Shown in pieces: positions 31,432 to 44,382 of a stretch of DNA of 64,000 nt (position 1 is its first letter; every line of letters starts with the position of its first letter). Source of the stretch: Aquarana catesbeiana (lineage: Eukaryota; Chordata; Amphibia; Anura; Ranidae); contig NC_133335.1 in assembly GCF_042186555.1 (NCBI RefSeq), positions 173,163,919 to 173,227,918 on the forward strand. The letters are read 5' to 3'. A program made the translations under genes and the position numbers. A model generated the notes under the pieces. That model was not told the origin of the DNA, searched no databases, and saw only the letters and a list, made by a program, of their open reading frames with translations.

Positions 31432-32545
31432 CTAAATGATACTGTGAATCTCTAGACCTTCGTTCAACCCATTGGGAGATAGAGAGGTCAGTTTGTAGAT
31501 CCAGAATGATTCTCGTTTACATAATAGGGAGAACCTCTCATTATCAGTCAGAGAACCACCCGGGATGCATTCCATGGCTACAACCTTTAGACAATGAATG
31601 TTTTTAGCATGATAGGTTGTGAAATGGCGGGGAACGCTGTGTTCAGGAAGTCCCTTTTGTATAAAACATCTGTGCTCCCCTACACGTTTTCGTAGGGTTC
31701 GCATTGTACGGCCCACATATAACAAGTTTCACGGGCATACAAGTACATATATCACATACTCAGTAGAGCAGGTAATAAATTGCTTTATGTCGTACTTATT
31801 ACCGGCCCTATCAGAAAAGGAGGAGTGACCATGTTGGATAAACTGGCAAGTCAAGCATCCCCTTTTCTTACACTGGAAAATACCCGTTCTGTTGTCGAAA
31901 TAGGACCTAATGTCCATGACTCTCTCCTTTTGAGAATTTTTAAGTTTGCTCGGGGCAACAATGTTCTTCAGAGTACGTGTTTTTTAAACGTTATCTGCGG
32001 CGCTGGAGGTCCTAGTTTCGGATCCATATGCAGAATATGCCAATGTTTTTTGATGATACTCTGAATGGATTCATATTTTCTGTTATATTCCTTGACAAAC
32101 CTGATGGTGTTAACATCTGGCTTTTCACTAATCTTGGGAGGTGGTATAGTTTCCAAAAACTTTTCGTGAGCTGTTTGCACTAATTCTGCTGGGTATCCCT
32201 TTTGCAAAAAATAGTTTTTTAGGGACACACTCTGTGATTCATACTCCCCACGGTTGGTGCAGTTTCTTCTTAGCCTTTGAAACTGTCCACTTGGAATGTT
32301 GTTTATCCAAGAAGGATGGTGGCAACTCGTATAATGTAAGTACGAGTTGCCACTAGTGGGTTTGCAATCGTTTTTAGTGCAAATGGACCTGCCTTCATGG
32401 TATAATACCAAGTCTAGAAACACTAGGTTGGTGGAATCTATCACGTGTAAAACTGAGACCCAAAGTATTGTCATTACAATGAGTAACAAATGACTCAAAT
32501 AACTCAATACTCCCATTCCAGATGATCAAAATATCATCAATATAA
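31432..32545 (-). pseudogene. PLE polyprotein, C-terminal half: RT end, linker, GIY-YIG nuclease
   Basis: Read on the minus strand, the part nearest the hAT insertion carries the reverse-transcriptase catalytic box GCYIDDILIIWNGSIE, then thumb-like sequence (GVLSYLSHLL..., with a frame change), LQRLRRNCTNRGEYESQS, and IPPPKISEKPDV. Next come a Cys-rich linker (CKKRGCLTCQF) and the GIY-YIG endonuclease: STEYVIYVLVCP, LLYVGRTMRTLRKRVGEH, then KESFWIYKL-like residues. This order, RT then GIY-YIG, is diagnostic of Penelope-like retroelements. Several frame changes show that it is dead. It joins 41122-43666 across the hAT insertion. Confidence 0.85.
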
Positions 32546-32689
32546 CACCCTAGTAGGGATGAGCTTAGAGTTCGAGTCGAGCATGAGTTCGAATTGAACA
32601 TCGGCTGTTCGATCATTCAATGAAGATCAAACATTATGGGCCATTCACGCCAAATTCAAACGGTGCGTCACAGCCCATAATGCACTGCG

Positions 32690-32852
32690 TCATCGCAGTG
32701 GTTTGCTGGCTGATTGGCCAAGCATGCACTATGACCTGCATGCTTTGGCCAATCACAGCGCCGAAAGCAAACAGAGCCATAATTGGCCAAAGGCAGGATG
32801 CCTTTGGCCAATTATGGCTCAGAGGATTAAGTACACGCCCCACACTATATAA
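32690..32852 (+). promoter_or_regulatory. Promoter relic of hAT copy 2
   Basis: CCAAT/ATTGG boxes in palindromes (ttggccaaag and ctttggccaa) precede TATATAA at 32846-32852, as in copy 1. A GA run (32892-32904) follows in place of the CT/GA microsatellite. Confidence 0.5.
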
Positions 32853-32929
32853 GGCCGCCTGCACGTCGGCCGTGTGTAGTGTGTTCCGACGTTGAGAGAG
32901 AGTGTCATTTGATTTCATTTAGACAGATT

Positions 32930-34375
32930 GAGCAGACAGTTAATTCAGTTAGCTCCAGTATATTATATATATATATATACATTCCAGGCTTTGTATATAT
33001 TGTATCCAGTTTAGCTAGATCTCGCTGCAGACGGTTCCTGTTGTTCTCTTACTAATGTACTACAGGCAGGCAAGTTCATTTAATTAGCTGCATTATATTC
33101 AGTACTGTATCCTGTGCAGCTAGATCTCGCTGCAGACTGTTCCTGTTGTTCTCTTCCTAATACACTACAGGCAGGCAGTTCATTCAGTTAGCTTCAGTAT
33201 ATTCAGTACTGTATCCAGTTTAGCTAGATCTCGCTGCAGACTGTTCCTGTTGTTCTCTTCCTAATATACTACAGGCAAGCAGTTCATTCAGTTAGCTGCA
33301 GTATATTCAGTACTGTATCCTGTGCAGCTAGATCTCGCTGCAGACTGTTCCTGTTCTCTTCCTAATATACTACAGGCAGACAGTTCATTCAGTTAGCTGC
33401 AGTATATTCAGTACTGTATCCTGTGCAGCTAGATCTCGCTGCAGACTGTTCCTGTTGTTCTCTTCCTAATATACTACAAGCAGTTCATTTAGTTAGCTGC
33501 AGTATATTCAGTACTGTATCCAGTTTAGCTAGATCTCGCTGCAGACCATTTCTGTTGTTCTGTTCCTAATATACTACAGGCAGGCAAGTTCATTCAGTTA
33601 GCTGCAGTATATTTATTACTGTATCCTGTGCAGCTAGATCTCGCTACAGACCATTTCTGTTGTTCTGTTCCTAATATACAAGCAGGCAGTTCATTCAGTT
33701 AGCTGCAGTATATTCAGTACTGTATCCAGTTTAGCTAGATCTTGCTGCAGACCGTTTCTGTTGTTCTGTTCCTAATATACTACAGGCAGGCAAGTTCATT
33801 CAGTTAGCTGCAGTATATTTAGTACTGTATCCTGTGCAGCTAGATCTCGCTGCAGACCGTTCCTGTTGTTCTGTTCCTAATATACTACAAGCAGGCAGTT
33901 CATTCAGTTAGCTGCAGTATATTCAGTACTGTATCCAGTTTAGCTAGATCTCGCTGCAGACCGTTCCTGTTGTTCTGTTCCTAATATACTACAGGCAGGC
34001 AAGTTCATTCAGTTAGCTGCAGTATATTTAGTACTGTATACTGTGCAGCTAGATCTCGCTGCAGACCGTTCCTGTTGTTCTGTTCCTAATATACTACAGG
34101 CAGGCAGTTCATTCAGTTAGCTGCAGTATATTCAGTACTGTATCCAGCTTAGCTAGATCTCGCTGCAGACCATTTCTGTTGTTCTGTTCCTAATATACTA
34201 CAGGCAGGCAAGTTCATTCAGTTAGCTGCAGTATATTCAGTACTGTATCCTGTGCAGCTAACTCTCACTGCAGACCGTTCCTGTTCTCTTCCTAATATAC
34301 TACAGGCAGGCAGTTGATTCAGTTAGCTACAGTATATTCAGTATATATATATTATATATATACATCCCAGCTTTC
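32930..34375. repeat. About 105-bp tandem array in the leader of hAT copy 2
   Basis: About thirteen units recur at 98-106 bp, each with agctagatctcgctgcagac and tacaggcaggca followed by gttcattcagttagctgcag. The array occupies the place of the 69-bp array in copy 1. The two arrays share short motifs (ctagatc, ggaacgg in inverse, aggcaggc), so they descend from the same leader but expanded separately. Confidence 0.93.
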
Positions 34376-35284
34376 TGCAGCTACATCTCACTGCAGGCCA
34401 TTCCTGGTGTACCTACTCAAATACATCAAATACAGTATGTCTGGAAGGCCAACAGGGAGAGGCAGATGCTCTCAGGCCACTAAAAAAGGGCAAGCAGGCT
34501 CTGTGTTTACAGCCAACATTGCTGGTCGTGGACACAGTGCATCCTCAGCACGTGGCTGTGGGGCACGTTTGTCCTTTTTCTCGGCAGCTGGCCGTGTTGA
34601 GCCACAACATGCAGAAGAGTTGGTAGAGTGGATGACCAAGCCGTCCTCATCCTCCTCATCCTCTGTCACCCAGGCTCAGAGTACTTTGGCCTCCAATGCA
34701 GCTGCCAAAGCGGCCTCTTCCATCGGCTCAATGTCATCAGTCACTCCTTCCCTAGCCCCACCATCATGCCCTTAGGAGTCCCCCGAACTGTTTGACCACA
34801 GTGTTGGGTACATGCTGCAGGAGGATGCGCAGCCTTTTGAAGGCTCAGATGATGGTACCCAGATTGAGGAAGGCAGTAACGTGAGCCCAGAGAGAGGGGG
34901 TGCCCAAGAAGGACAAAAAACTGGCAGTCATGTTCCCCCAGCTGCAGCATACTGCAAGGTTTGCTCCAGTAACGACGAGGGAGGGGATGATGAGGTCACT
35001 GACACTGCGTGGGTGCCAGATAGGAGAGAGGCACATCTCCAATGAGGCAGGATGCCCTCCAGGGGCCAGCTTAAGCCAACCGACTGCATCACACCGCAGC
35101 GCTCCGCATGTGCAGGGCACTGCTGACTCCGCTCGTTTTTCCAAAAGTTCTTTGGTGTGGGCCTTTTTTGAGACATGTGCAGCAGATCGCACCGTTGCTG
35201 TTTGCAACATATATCTGAAGCGTCTCAAGCGTGGCCAAAACAGCAGCCGCTTGGGCACCACACGCTTGACCAAACATATCTCAA

Positions 35285-37033
35285 CCTTTAACTCTCTGCT
35301 TCGTCCCCCACCCCCTCTATCCACTAACTCACTCACTGCCCAAGAGATTGCCAATCACTTCAAAGACAAGATCGATGCAATTCGTGAGGACATCTCCACT
35401 GTGCGTACGCCTTCCCCACCCAACATACCTTGCCTAGCAGCACATTCAACACTCTCCTCTTTTGAATTGGCTACTACTGAAGAGGTTACAAAAATTTTCT
35501 CGGATGCTCACCAAACCAATTGTTCCTTGGATCCTGTTCCTTCACAACTACTACGGTCACCCTCTTCTTCTTTCCTATGCTCCCTCACCCACATCTTCAA
35601 TCTCTCCCTCTCTAGTGGCATCTTCCCCTCCCCTCTAAAACATGCGCAGATCACTCCCATTCTTAAAAAGCCCTCACTAGACCCTACCGACCTGAACAAC
35701 TTAAGACCCATCTCATTGCTCCCATTCACCTTTAAACTTCTAGAAAGCTTAGTCTACAACCGTCTTAGCTCCTACCTCAGTGAAAATAACCTTCTTGACC
35801 CCTTACAGTCTGGCTTTCGCTCACAGCACTCCACGTAAACTGCCTTACTAAAACTCACTAACGATTTACTAACTGCTAAAACCAACAGCCAGTACTCCAT
35901 ACTCCTACTACTTGACCTCTCTGCGGCCTTTGATACTGTTGACCACCCACTCCTTCTCAATAAACTACATTCCCTTGGCCTCTGAGATTCTGCTCTATCC
36001 TGGTTCTCTGCCTATTTATCACAGCGCTCCTTCAGTGTCACCTACAACTCTGTCTCCTCCTCTCCATTGCCCCTTTCTGTGGGGGTCCCCCAAGGCTCGG
36101 TTCTTGGACCCCTTCTCTTCTCTATCTACACCTCCTCCCTTGGTCACTTAATAATCGCCCACGGCTTCCAATACCACTTATACGCTGATGACACCCAAAT
36201 CTATCTGTCTGCTCCTCACCTCACTCCTTCAGTCTCCTCTCGCATTACTAACTTACTAACTGACATATCAGCATGGATGTCGCACCACTTCCTTAAACTA
36301 AATCTCTCTAAAACTGAGCTATTAATATTCCCCCCCGCCCGTGCCCCCCTCCATGACTTTTCCATCAAAATCAACAATGCAACCATCACCTCCCCTCACG
36401 CCAGGGTACTAAGTGTAATCCTAGACTCTGACTTTGTCTGTCATTTCAGCCTCAGCCTCAAATCCAATCGTTGTCAAAAGTTTGTAGAATTCACCTCCGT
36501 AACATCTCTAAAATTCGCCCCTTTTTAACAAATGAAACCACCAAGCTCCTCATTCACTCCCTTGTTATCTCTCGCCTTGACTATTGCAACTCCCTTCTCA
36601 TTGGCCTACCTCTCCATAGGCTATCCCCTCTTCAGTCTATCATGAATGCTGCTGCCAGACTTATCCACCTTACCAACCACTCAGTGTCTGCCAACCCTCT
36701 ACTCCAATCCCTACACTGGCTTCCAATCACCCAGCAAATTAAATTCAAAATACAAACCACAACATACAAAGCCATTCACAACTCTGCCCCGAGCTACATC
36801 ACTAATCTTGTCTCCAAATATCACCCAAATCGACCTCTCCGTTCTTCTCAAGACCTCCTGCTTTCAAGCTCTCTCATCTCCTCATCCAATGCTCGTCTCC
36901 AGGATTTCTCCAGAGCCTCTCCCATGCTCTGGAACTCGCTACCTCCATCTATCCAGCTATCCCCTACTCTTGCTACCTTCAGGCGATCCCTGAAAACTCT
37001 TTTCAGGAAAGCCTATCACGTCTCCAACTAATC
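35285..37033 (+). pseudogene. L2 reverse transcriptase, truncated and broken
   Basis: Visible blocks are NLRPISLLPFTFKLLESLVYN, LLDPLQSGFRSQHST, LLDLSAAFDTVDHPLLL (motif A), VGVPQGSVLGPLLFSIYTSS and YHLYADDTQIYLS with the catalytic ADD, followed by the C-terminal NAAARLIHLTNHS and LHWLPITQQIKFKI segments typical of L2/CR1-type LINEs. A TAA codon replaces one residue near 35836 and frame changes occur near 35985 and 36420-36480. Nothing upstream of the RT remains. Confidence 0.9.
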
Positions 37034-37241
37034 TCCTACCACTTCCACCAGCTCATTCCCCACAGTTACAACCTTTTGTACCACCTGCCCCACCCTATTA
37101 GATTGTAAGCTCTTCTGAGCAGGGCCCTCTTAATCTTCTTGTATTTTATTGTATTATAACTGTATTGTCTCCCTTTTATATTGTAAAGCGCTGCATAAAC
37201 TGTTGGCGCTATATAAATCCTGTATAATAATAATAATAATA
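35285..37241 (+). mobile_element. 5'-truncated L2 LINE inserted in hAT copy 2
   Basis: The insertion is flanked by the perfect 9-bp direct repeats atatctcaa at 35276-35284 and 37242-37250, and the hAT reading resumes directly after the second. Its 3' end is the frog L2 tail (ttgtaaagcgctgcataaac, ggcgctatataaatcc) followed by a (TAA)n run. The endonuclease part is absent, the usual outcome of aborted target-primed reverse transcription. Confidence 0.92.
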
Positions 37242-39773
37242 ATATCTCAAACTCCCATGCAGTCCGTTGGCAAGCGTATGTAAAAGACCCACACCAAAGA
37301 ACAAGGTGGACCTCACCTTGCTCCTCATCAGCTGGGATCTCCAACCCCACTATACCTTCAGTTCTCTCAGAAACCTGCACTGAGAGGAATGAAGGTGTAG
37401 AATTAGGTGTGCCAAGTACTTGTGGGCAATCTGCTATTGCTACACCAAGGTCCAATTGTAGCAGGCAAATTTCCCTACCCCATTTGCTAAACTGGCGAAA
37501 GAAAGTCGGTCCCAGCCATCCACATGCCCAGCGGCTGAATGCTAGCTTGGCTAAATTGCTAGCACTCCAACTGCTGCCTTTTCAGCTGGTAGACTCTGCC
37601 CCCTTTCGTGAATTTGTGGAATGTGCAGTACCTCAGTGGCAGGTTCCCAAATGCCACTTTTTCACGGAAGGCGATTCCGGCTCTCTACAGGCATGTGGAA
37701 GGCAATGTCTTGGCCTCGCTGGACAGGGCAGTCAGCGGTAAGGTGCATATTACCACTGACTCATGGCCCAGAAGGCATGGACAGGGATGTTACCTATCTT
37801 TTACAGCACACTGGGCGACCCTGCTGGCAGCTAGGAAGGATGCAGGACAGGGTGCAGTATTGTTGGAGCTTGTTCCGCCACCACGCCTCCAAAATTCTAC
37901 TAGTGGTGATTCTGACACACCTCTCTCCTCCACCTCTCCTCTTCTTCTTTCTCCATGGCCTCTTCCTCTATAGATTTGTCCTCGGAATCAGCGCTGCTCC
38001 GTAGGCGTTCAAGGGGCTACGCAAGCACTGAGGCAAAAAGATGCCATGCGTTGCTTGAGCTGGTGTGCTTAGGGGACAGGAGCCACACTGGGGCAGAGAT
38101 TCTGTCAGCTCTGAAGGGGCAGGCTCAGAGATGGTCGATACCACGCCAGCTTCAGGCAGGAATGGTGGTTTGCGACAATGGCACCAACCTCCTCTCCGCC
38201 CTCCGACAGGGACACTTCACCCATGTTCCCTGTTTGGCTCACATCCTTAATTTGGTGGTGCAGCAGTTCTTGTGCAGGTACCTGGGTTTACAGGATCTCC
38301 TGAGGCAGGCCAGGAAAGTCTGTGTGCATTTCCATCGGTCATATAATGCCAGTGCTCGGCTGACTGACCTCCAAAAGGAATACAACCTGCCCAAGAACCG
38401 CCTAATCTGTGACATGCCCACCAGATGTAACTCAACATTGGCCATGCTGCAGCGGCTGCACATGCAGCAGAGGGCCATCAATGAGTACCTATGCGACTAT
38501 GGCACCAGGACAGGGTCAGGGGAGCTTGGATTTTTTTCGCCACGCCAATGGGCCATGATCAAGGATGCATGCACTGTCCTGTCACCATTTGAGGAGGCCA
38601 TGAGGATGGTGAGCAGTGACAGTGCATGCATTAGTAATACTGTCCCTCTTGTCTACCTGTTGGAGCACACGCTGCATTGAATAATGGACAGGGCACTTGA
38701 GGAAGAACAGAGGGAGGAAGAGGAGGACTTCCTTACCTCTCTAGGCCCCCTTTATACAGACAGTGTTCCTGCAGGCCCACCGATCACACAGGAAGAGGAG
38801 GAGGAGGATTGTGTCAGCATGGAGGTGGAGCCTGGCACTCAGCATCAGCAGCAGTCTTCAAGGGATCATTTACAGTCCCCAGAAACCCATGGACTTGTAT
38901 GTGGCTGGGAGGAGGTGACTGCAGATCAGGTCATCCTTAGTGACCCAGAGGACTCTGGACCGAATGTCTCAGCAAACCTACACTGCATGGCCTCCCTGAT
39001 CCTGCAAAGCCTGCGAAAGGACCCTCAGATTCATGGTATCAAGGGGAGGGATCAGTACTGACTGGCAACCCTCCTTGATCCACGTTACAAGGGTAAGGTT
39101 GCGGAACTTATCCAGCCATCGCAGAGAGAGCAGAGGATAAAACATCTTCTGGAAGCCTTGCAGAAAGGTTTGTGCAATGCATTTCCAGAGCCTGGGAGGT
39201 TACAAATTCCTGGCCCTGGACAACGTGTTGCTGAGGCTTCAATCAGTCACAGAAGGAGTGGTGGAGAAGGTGGCCGTCTGACAGATGCATTCAGACAATT
39301 TTTTAGTCAGCAGCCCCAAGGTCTGATCGGTTCCAGCAACCATTGCCAGCGTCGGATTTACATGGTGCAGTAATACCTAGGGGCAAGATCAGACTTGGAG
39401 ACCTTTCCAACTGAAAATCCTCTGGGTTACTGGGTCTTGAGGATGGATCACTAGCCAGAGCTTGCACAGTATGCAATTGAGCTACTGGCCTGTCCTGCAT
39501 CCAGCGTTCTTTCGGAACGCACATTCAGTGCTGCTGGAGGCTTTTTAACCGATCACAGAGTGCGCCTGTCCACTGACTTGGTTGATCGGCTCACCTTCAT
39601 AAAAATGAATCAGTCTTGGATCACCAGCTACCAAGCACCTGATGCTGATGTAACCGACTAATTTTTTAATAAATGTGAGATCCCTTGAAGACTGCCTATG
39701 CGGATGCGGAGTGACTATCCTATACCTCCTCAATGTTCATGTTGATAGCTTGTAAGAACATTTTTGGTTCTGG

Positions 39774-40090
39774 GCACCACCACCAGTGGCTAAGGCCCAA
39801 TTTTTCTGCCCCTGTTCAACAGGGGCATGTAATTACAATTTTTCCTGTAATATTTTGCAGCAGGGCTTGTTTCTGCGCTCAACTAGAGTATCTGTGAGGG
39901 GTTGCACTGTTGTGGCACCAGAACCAGTGCCTAAGGCCCAATTTTTCTGCCCCTGTTCAACAGGGGTGTGTAATTACAATTCTTGATATAATATTTCACA
40001 GCAGGGCGCGTTCCAGCGCCCACCAAGAGTAACTGTGAGGGCTTACAGTGTTCTGGTACCACCAACACCTAAGGCCCAAATTTCTGCAGA
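39774..40090. repeat. About 140-bp tandem repeat at 3' end of hAT copy 2
   Basis: Blocks beginning taaggcccaatttttctgcc at about 39791 and 39932, and a partial one near 40070, repeat at about 140 bp and include the hairpin cccctgttcaacagggg. The hairpin also occurs at 1-19 in copy 1. Confidence 0.85.
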
Positions 40091-41101
40091 GTATATACAG
40101 TAGGTCAGGCATTTCAAACATCCGACTTACAAACGACTCCTACTTACAAATGGAGGGAGACAACAAGAAGTGAGAGGAAATCTACCCCTAGGAAGGGAAA
40201 CTCTCTCCTGTAAGAGTTAATATGGGAAAAAGGTGTCTCCTCCACTGATGCTTTATCACCAATCCTTGTTTCCCTAAAAACCCCAAATTTTCAAAATCCA
40301 ATTGCCATTGGGACAGAAAGTGAGGTGAAATCTTCTGAATAGGGGCACAGACAGCAAAACAAATGTTACAGGGGTGATAACCCTTCCCTATGTTTTCCAA
40401 AAAGCTTAAAAATAGATTTTTTGGCTGGAGCTACACTTACAAAATGTACCTGTTCCAAATTACAAACAGATTCAACTTAAGAACAAACCTACAGTCCCTG
40501 TCTTTCTTGGGACAGCCTGTATACCGGTGTTCAGAGTATATAGGGTCTGGGGGCCCCACGCCTTTTCTTTTTTTAATTTGGGAGCGGGGTTCCCCTTAAT
40601 ATCCATGCAAGACCAAATGGGCTGGGGGGTTAGCTACGCCGTTTTTCTCAATAATTTTCATCCATATTGCCGGGACCTGACATTACATTACAGCCGCAAG
40701 CAGTTTTGAATGACTTTTATTCCTTTACAAATGTCATTTTGTGCAGGGACTGTTCTATATACGGGAAACACGCACCACTTTACAGGCATACTATAGACAC
40801 CCCCCAGGTACAATATTTAAAGGAATATTTCACTTTTATTTTTCACTTTAAGCATCATTAAAATCACTGCTCCCGAAAAAACATCCGTTTTTAAAACTTT
40901 TTTTTTGCATTGATACATGTCCCCTGGGGCAGGACCTGGGTCCCCAAACCCCTTTTAGGACAATAACTTGCATATTAGACTTTAAAATTTGCACTTTTGA
41001 TTTCTCACGTTCGAGTCCCATAGACTAACGGTGGTCGAAAGTTCGCGCAAACTTTCGGTCCGTTCGCGTGTCCTGGATGCGAACCGAACCGGGGAGTGTT
41101 C
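40091..41101. other. hAT copy 2 3' non-coding region
   Basis: No gene is seen. It is the 3' subterminal part of the hAT; the last 80 bp contain the imperfect hairpin gaaagttcgcgcaaactttcg before the terminus. Confidence 0.5.
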
Positions 41102-41121
41102 GGCTCATCCCTACGCCCTAG

Positions 41122-43666
41122 GAACACTATATGTCTGGCGAAATGTGTCCATATATACCGCTCTTCCCAATAGCCCATGATGATGTTGGCATATGAGGGG
41201 GCAAAGTTTTCCCCCATAGCTGTTTCATGTTTCTGAATGTAAAACTTGTCCTGAACACAAAATATTGGTGCTCCAAGCAAAACCTGTAGCATCAATCAAA
41301 AACTGTGCCTGTCTATAATTCATATCGGGATCTTTGGAAAGAAAATGTTGGAGTGCCTATAGGCCTACACTGTGTGGAATCGAGGTGTAGAAGGAGACCA
41401 CATCCGAAGAGGCCCACAGGTAGTCTGTCTCCCATGCATAGTTCAGGAGTGTCTCAATCACATGACCTGAATCCTTAATGTATGATGGTAAACTTGAGAC
41501 TATGAGTTGTAAAAAGAAGTCAATATAATGAGATAGTCCAGAGGTAAAGCTATCGGTACTGGCTATGACAGGTCTGCCGGGAGGACATAGAGTGGACTTG
41601 TGAATCTTTGGTAGGTGGTAAAAGTTGGGGGTACTGCATATGTGGGGCAGGAGGAACGGTTTTTCCCTTTTACATAATACCCAATCATCCGCAGCTCCCC
41701 CTACCAAAGAATTCAGTTCCACTTGGAACCCTGGCAAGGTGTCCCCTTTCAAGCTACTGTAAGTCTTCTGATTGGATAGTAAGCGATAAGCTTCTTTCTC
41801 ATAATCCTTTCTATCTTGGATAACCAGGCTCCCCCCCCTTGTCGGCCGGTTTGATAACCAACCGGTTGTTATTCTTTAGGGTACTTAGAGCTGTACGTTC
41901 AGCACTAGACAAGTTTGAGGGACTCGAGGACTTGGTGTTGCACAAGTTTAATAGATCTCTATAGGTAGCCTGATAATAAGTCTCAACATAGGGACCTTTA
42001 CAAGCTGAAGGAAAGAACGTGAACTTAGGTTTGAACCCTGTGTGAGCCACCTCAAGAATACTATCGTTTTCACATGAAATGCTGTCAGGCAACCCATCAT
42101 CCCATAGCTCCATGAGCGTTGCCAGAGCATCTTGCTGAATGAGTTCTTCGGCGTTATCAACATTGGTAGCAGCTTTTTCTTGTGCTATGGGTTTAGAACT
42201 GTCAATTTGATCTTTAGCATAAAATCTTTTGACAGTTAAATCTCTAATAAATCTTTGAATAGGCCAAATTTATTGGGTCCTATAGTTGGAGGAAATCCTA
42301 GCCCTTTCGTTAATAACAGATGTTCAGCTGTGGTTAATTGGTGGTTAGAAAGGTTGAAGATTTTTATAGTATTGACCTCAGTAGTTTTTGGCTTTCCTTC
42401 TTTTCTTTTTTGTTTATCCTTACAAATTCGCCCTCCACGTCTACCTTGTCTATATCTTCTATTTTTCTTTTACAAGGTTGGTTGGGGACAGTACTAAAAA
42501 ATGATTAATCATAGTGTTAGAAGCTTACTCTGAACCAATTATATCCGCGCCCCCACCCTGGTATGTGATGCAGCCTCTTTAGAGAAGATGTCAAGATCCC
42601 TCGCCAGAGGACTGTACCTATTATGAGTGGGAATGGAAGGCACCAGATGGTCAGACGCCACACAATCATTTGGGCGAGGTATGGGGTATTATGGAAATGT
42701 TGGAATATGTGGCACAGACCATTGGCTGTCCTGTATGTGCACTGGAAGATGAATCTATTGGTAGGTCAAACTGATTTTTATTGGGCGAAGTGTATGTAAT
42801 GCTGAATGGTGAACCAATGTCCACAACAATGGGATCAACTGGTGAAACATGGTGGGAGGCCTTCTCAATGGGCAAGTCAACTACAAGGTCAACAATGGGA
42901 GAAGCACTGTTAGGTAAATTGTTGCATAATGGATAATTCCTGGCGTTGGTACTATGTGCCTGCTTAGCAACATTATACTCGTGAATCTTTTTGGTGGTAT
43001 TATTATTATTCTGCTTATAATTCTGTTTAGAGGGGCCCTGTTTGCGTATGGCCTTTTTATTTTTGTTTGCATTTGACGTGCCTTTGGGCTTTTTTAGAAG
43101 TGATGAACTACATGAAGGTTGAGTCAAATCTTCAGCCTGACCAGGGTCCTGTCTGGAAGTTTTACAGTCAAAAACACGGTTCAACCTGCAGTCCTCAACA
43201 TCCCTGTCCAATTTTCCATTTTTTTTATCTATCAATTCATTCTCAAATTTCTGAGTGTTCCTGTTGAGAACGGTTGTCCATTTTGAAAACAGACAAGAAG
43301 AAGAGAATATCAATAATCCCTCTTCCATAGTCGTCTTCTTTTGTATAGCGCTATCTAGCTTTCGTTCTCACTGTATTATCAGGATCTTTATCCATTTTGT
43401 GGTACAAAATTCGGACATTAGTTGCCACTCCTTGTGGAGATGAGGGTCCAAAAATCTGCACTGCTCCCACATCCCCTGGGAGTGATACTTCGCTCCAAAT
43501 ATTTTTTAAGGAACAAAAGATCCCACCATTGAGTACACTCAGATTCTCGGGCATTTTGAACCTTAAAAAAAGCCTTTCTCATCTGAGCTTCAAATTCTGG
43601 TGTATGTGGTGGGAGATTCCATTTGTCTGATGGAGAAGAGCCAACATGAGAAGAAGGAAGACCCAC
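41122..43666 (-). pseudogene. PLE polyprotein, N-terminal half: leader and RT fingers/palm
   Basis: Minus-strand translation begins with a Lys/Asn-rich, low-complexity leader (43666-42666), then the conserved PLE block NHQLTTAEHLLLTKGLGFPP, AERTALSTLKNNNRLVIKPADKGG (RT0/RT1 type), YHLPKIHKS, PPGRPVIASTDSFTSGLSHY, SSDVVSFYTSIPH (motif A) and GENFAPSYANIIMGYWEE. Motif C (YIDD) is beyond the hAT insertion at about 32530. Frame changes near 42480, 41810 and 41340 show that it is a pseudogene. At 41121 the reading stops exactly at the hAT target duplication. Confidence 0.87.
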
Positions 43667-44002
43667 TTCCTGTCGGTTAAGAGAAGCTCTATTAAAAATC
43701 TTATTTAGCTTTTTTGTTTTTTGTTTTTTTTACTTTACTACATCTTTTTTCTCAATTGTGACAATTATTTAATTAATATTTATTTTTAATTTTTTGATGT
43801 TCTAACCATTTTTCTTGTCCATTACTTTTATTGTTCCCCATGTCTTTGAGTAGTTGCAGTGTATATAGATTCAATTGTTATCATCAGGTTGCTTCAACAA
43901 TGGAGATATGCTGCAGTGGAGAAAACAATCATGGTTTCATTAAATCTGTGATCCTTCCCGCGGTCCACCCCTATTTAAACCCCATTGGCTGTCTATGTCA
44001 CA

Positions 44003-44039
44003 AGACCTGAAGAAGGGCCACGCCCGATATGCGTTGTCA
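44003..44039 (+). ncRNA. Hammerhead-like motif e in right PLE arm
   Basis: Plus strand: CCTGAAGAAGGGCCACGCCC then GATATGCGTTGTC. Stem II GGGC/GCCC with loop CAC is perfect. CTGAAGA and GATA are one-base variants of the core boxes. Confidence 0.5.
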
Positions 44040-44382
44040 AGATGACAGCTATCCTCTCTCTCTATTCTCCTCGGCTTGCTCTCCACCCTTTGTGCTTCAA
44101 GCCTCAAATTGGACTTGTGTTCCCCGATTGTAAGACGTCACGCTCGGGTGTTTCCATCCACCAGCTCCGGACGGTGGTTGTTCCAGCGGCCTCTCTGTCC
44201 CTTCCTTGTTCCGTGGCTGTTCCACCATCCTGCCACATATCATTGAGGATTCGATCGAGGCCTCATATTGTCCATTCTGGCTCTGCACACGCTGGCTTCC
44301 CTCCTCCTAGTGACATCCAGGAATACATGAAGGTTTTGTCATCGCAGCATTGCTTCTCCAAGTCAGCCCACCACCAACTGTT

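Larger units (their letters stand above)
34437..39661 (+). pseudogene. hAT transposase copy 2, broken by stops, frameshifts and an L2
   Basis: The frame starts MSGRPTGRGRCSQATKKG, homologous to the intact copy 1. A stop follows SLAPPSCP near 34772; the BED finger region (VCNIYLKRLKRGQ) has lost a Cys; an L2 LINE is inserted at 35285-37241; and further stops and frame changes occur (for example after 38680 and at 39059). Downstream blocks are clear: ITTDSWPRRHGQG, MVVCDNGTNLLSAL, CLAHILNLVVQ, ILPASSVLSERTFSAAGG-type text across 39500-39545 and a C-terminus ending DADVTD at 39661. Similarity to copy 1 is high throughout, so the two copies belong to one family and copy 1 shows what was lost. Confidence 0.92.
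32554..41113 (+). mobile_element. hAT DNA transposon, copy 2, complete termini
   Basis: Termini tagggatgagct (32554) and its inverse ending at 41113 enclose the element. Flanking 8-mers caccctag (32546-32553) and cgccctag (41114-41121) match 7 of 8. It lies inside the PLE reverse transcriptase gene, whose two halves resume exactly outside. The layout equals copy 1: CCAAT palindromes, TATA, CT/GA run, tandem array, transposase, 140-bp repeats. Without the L2 insertion it would be about 6.6 kb. The gene is broken, so this copy is inactive. Confidence 0.93.

Noticed and set aside
32930..34375. CRISPR-like regular repeats
   Set aside because: The units are contiguous, 98-106 bp, without unique spacers, and sit in a eukaryotic hAT element. 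They are a tandem array.
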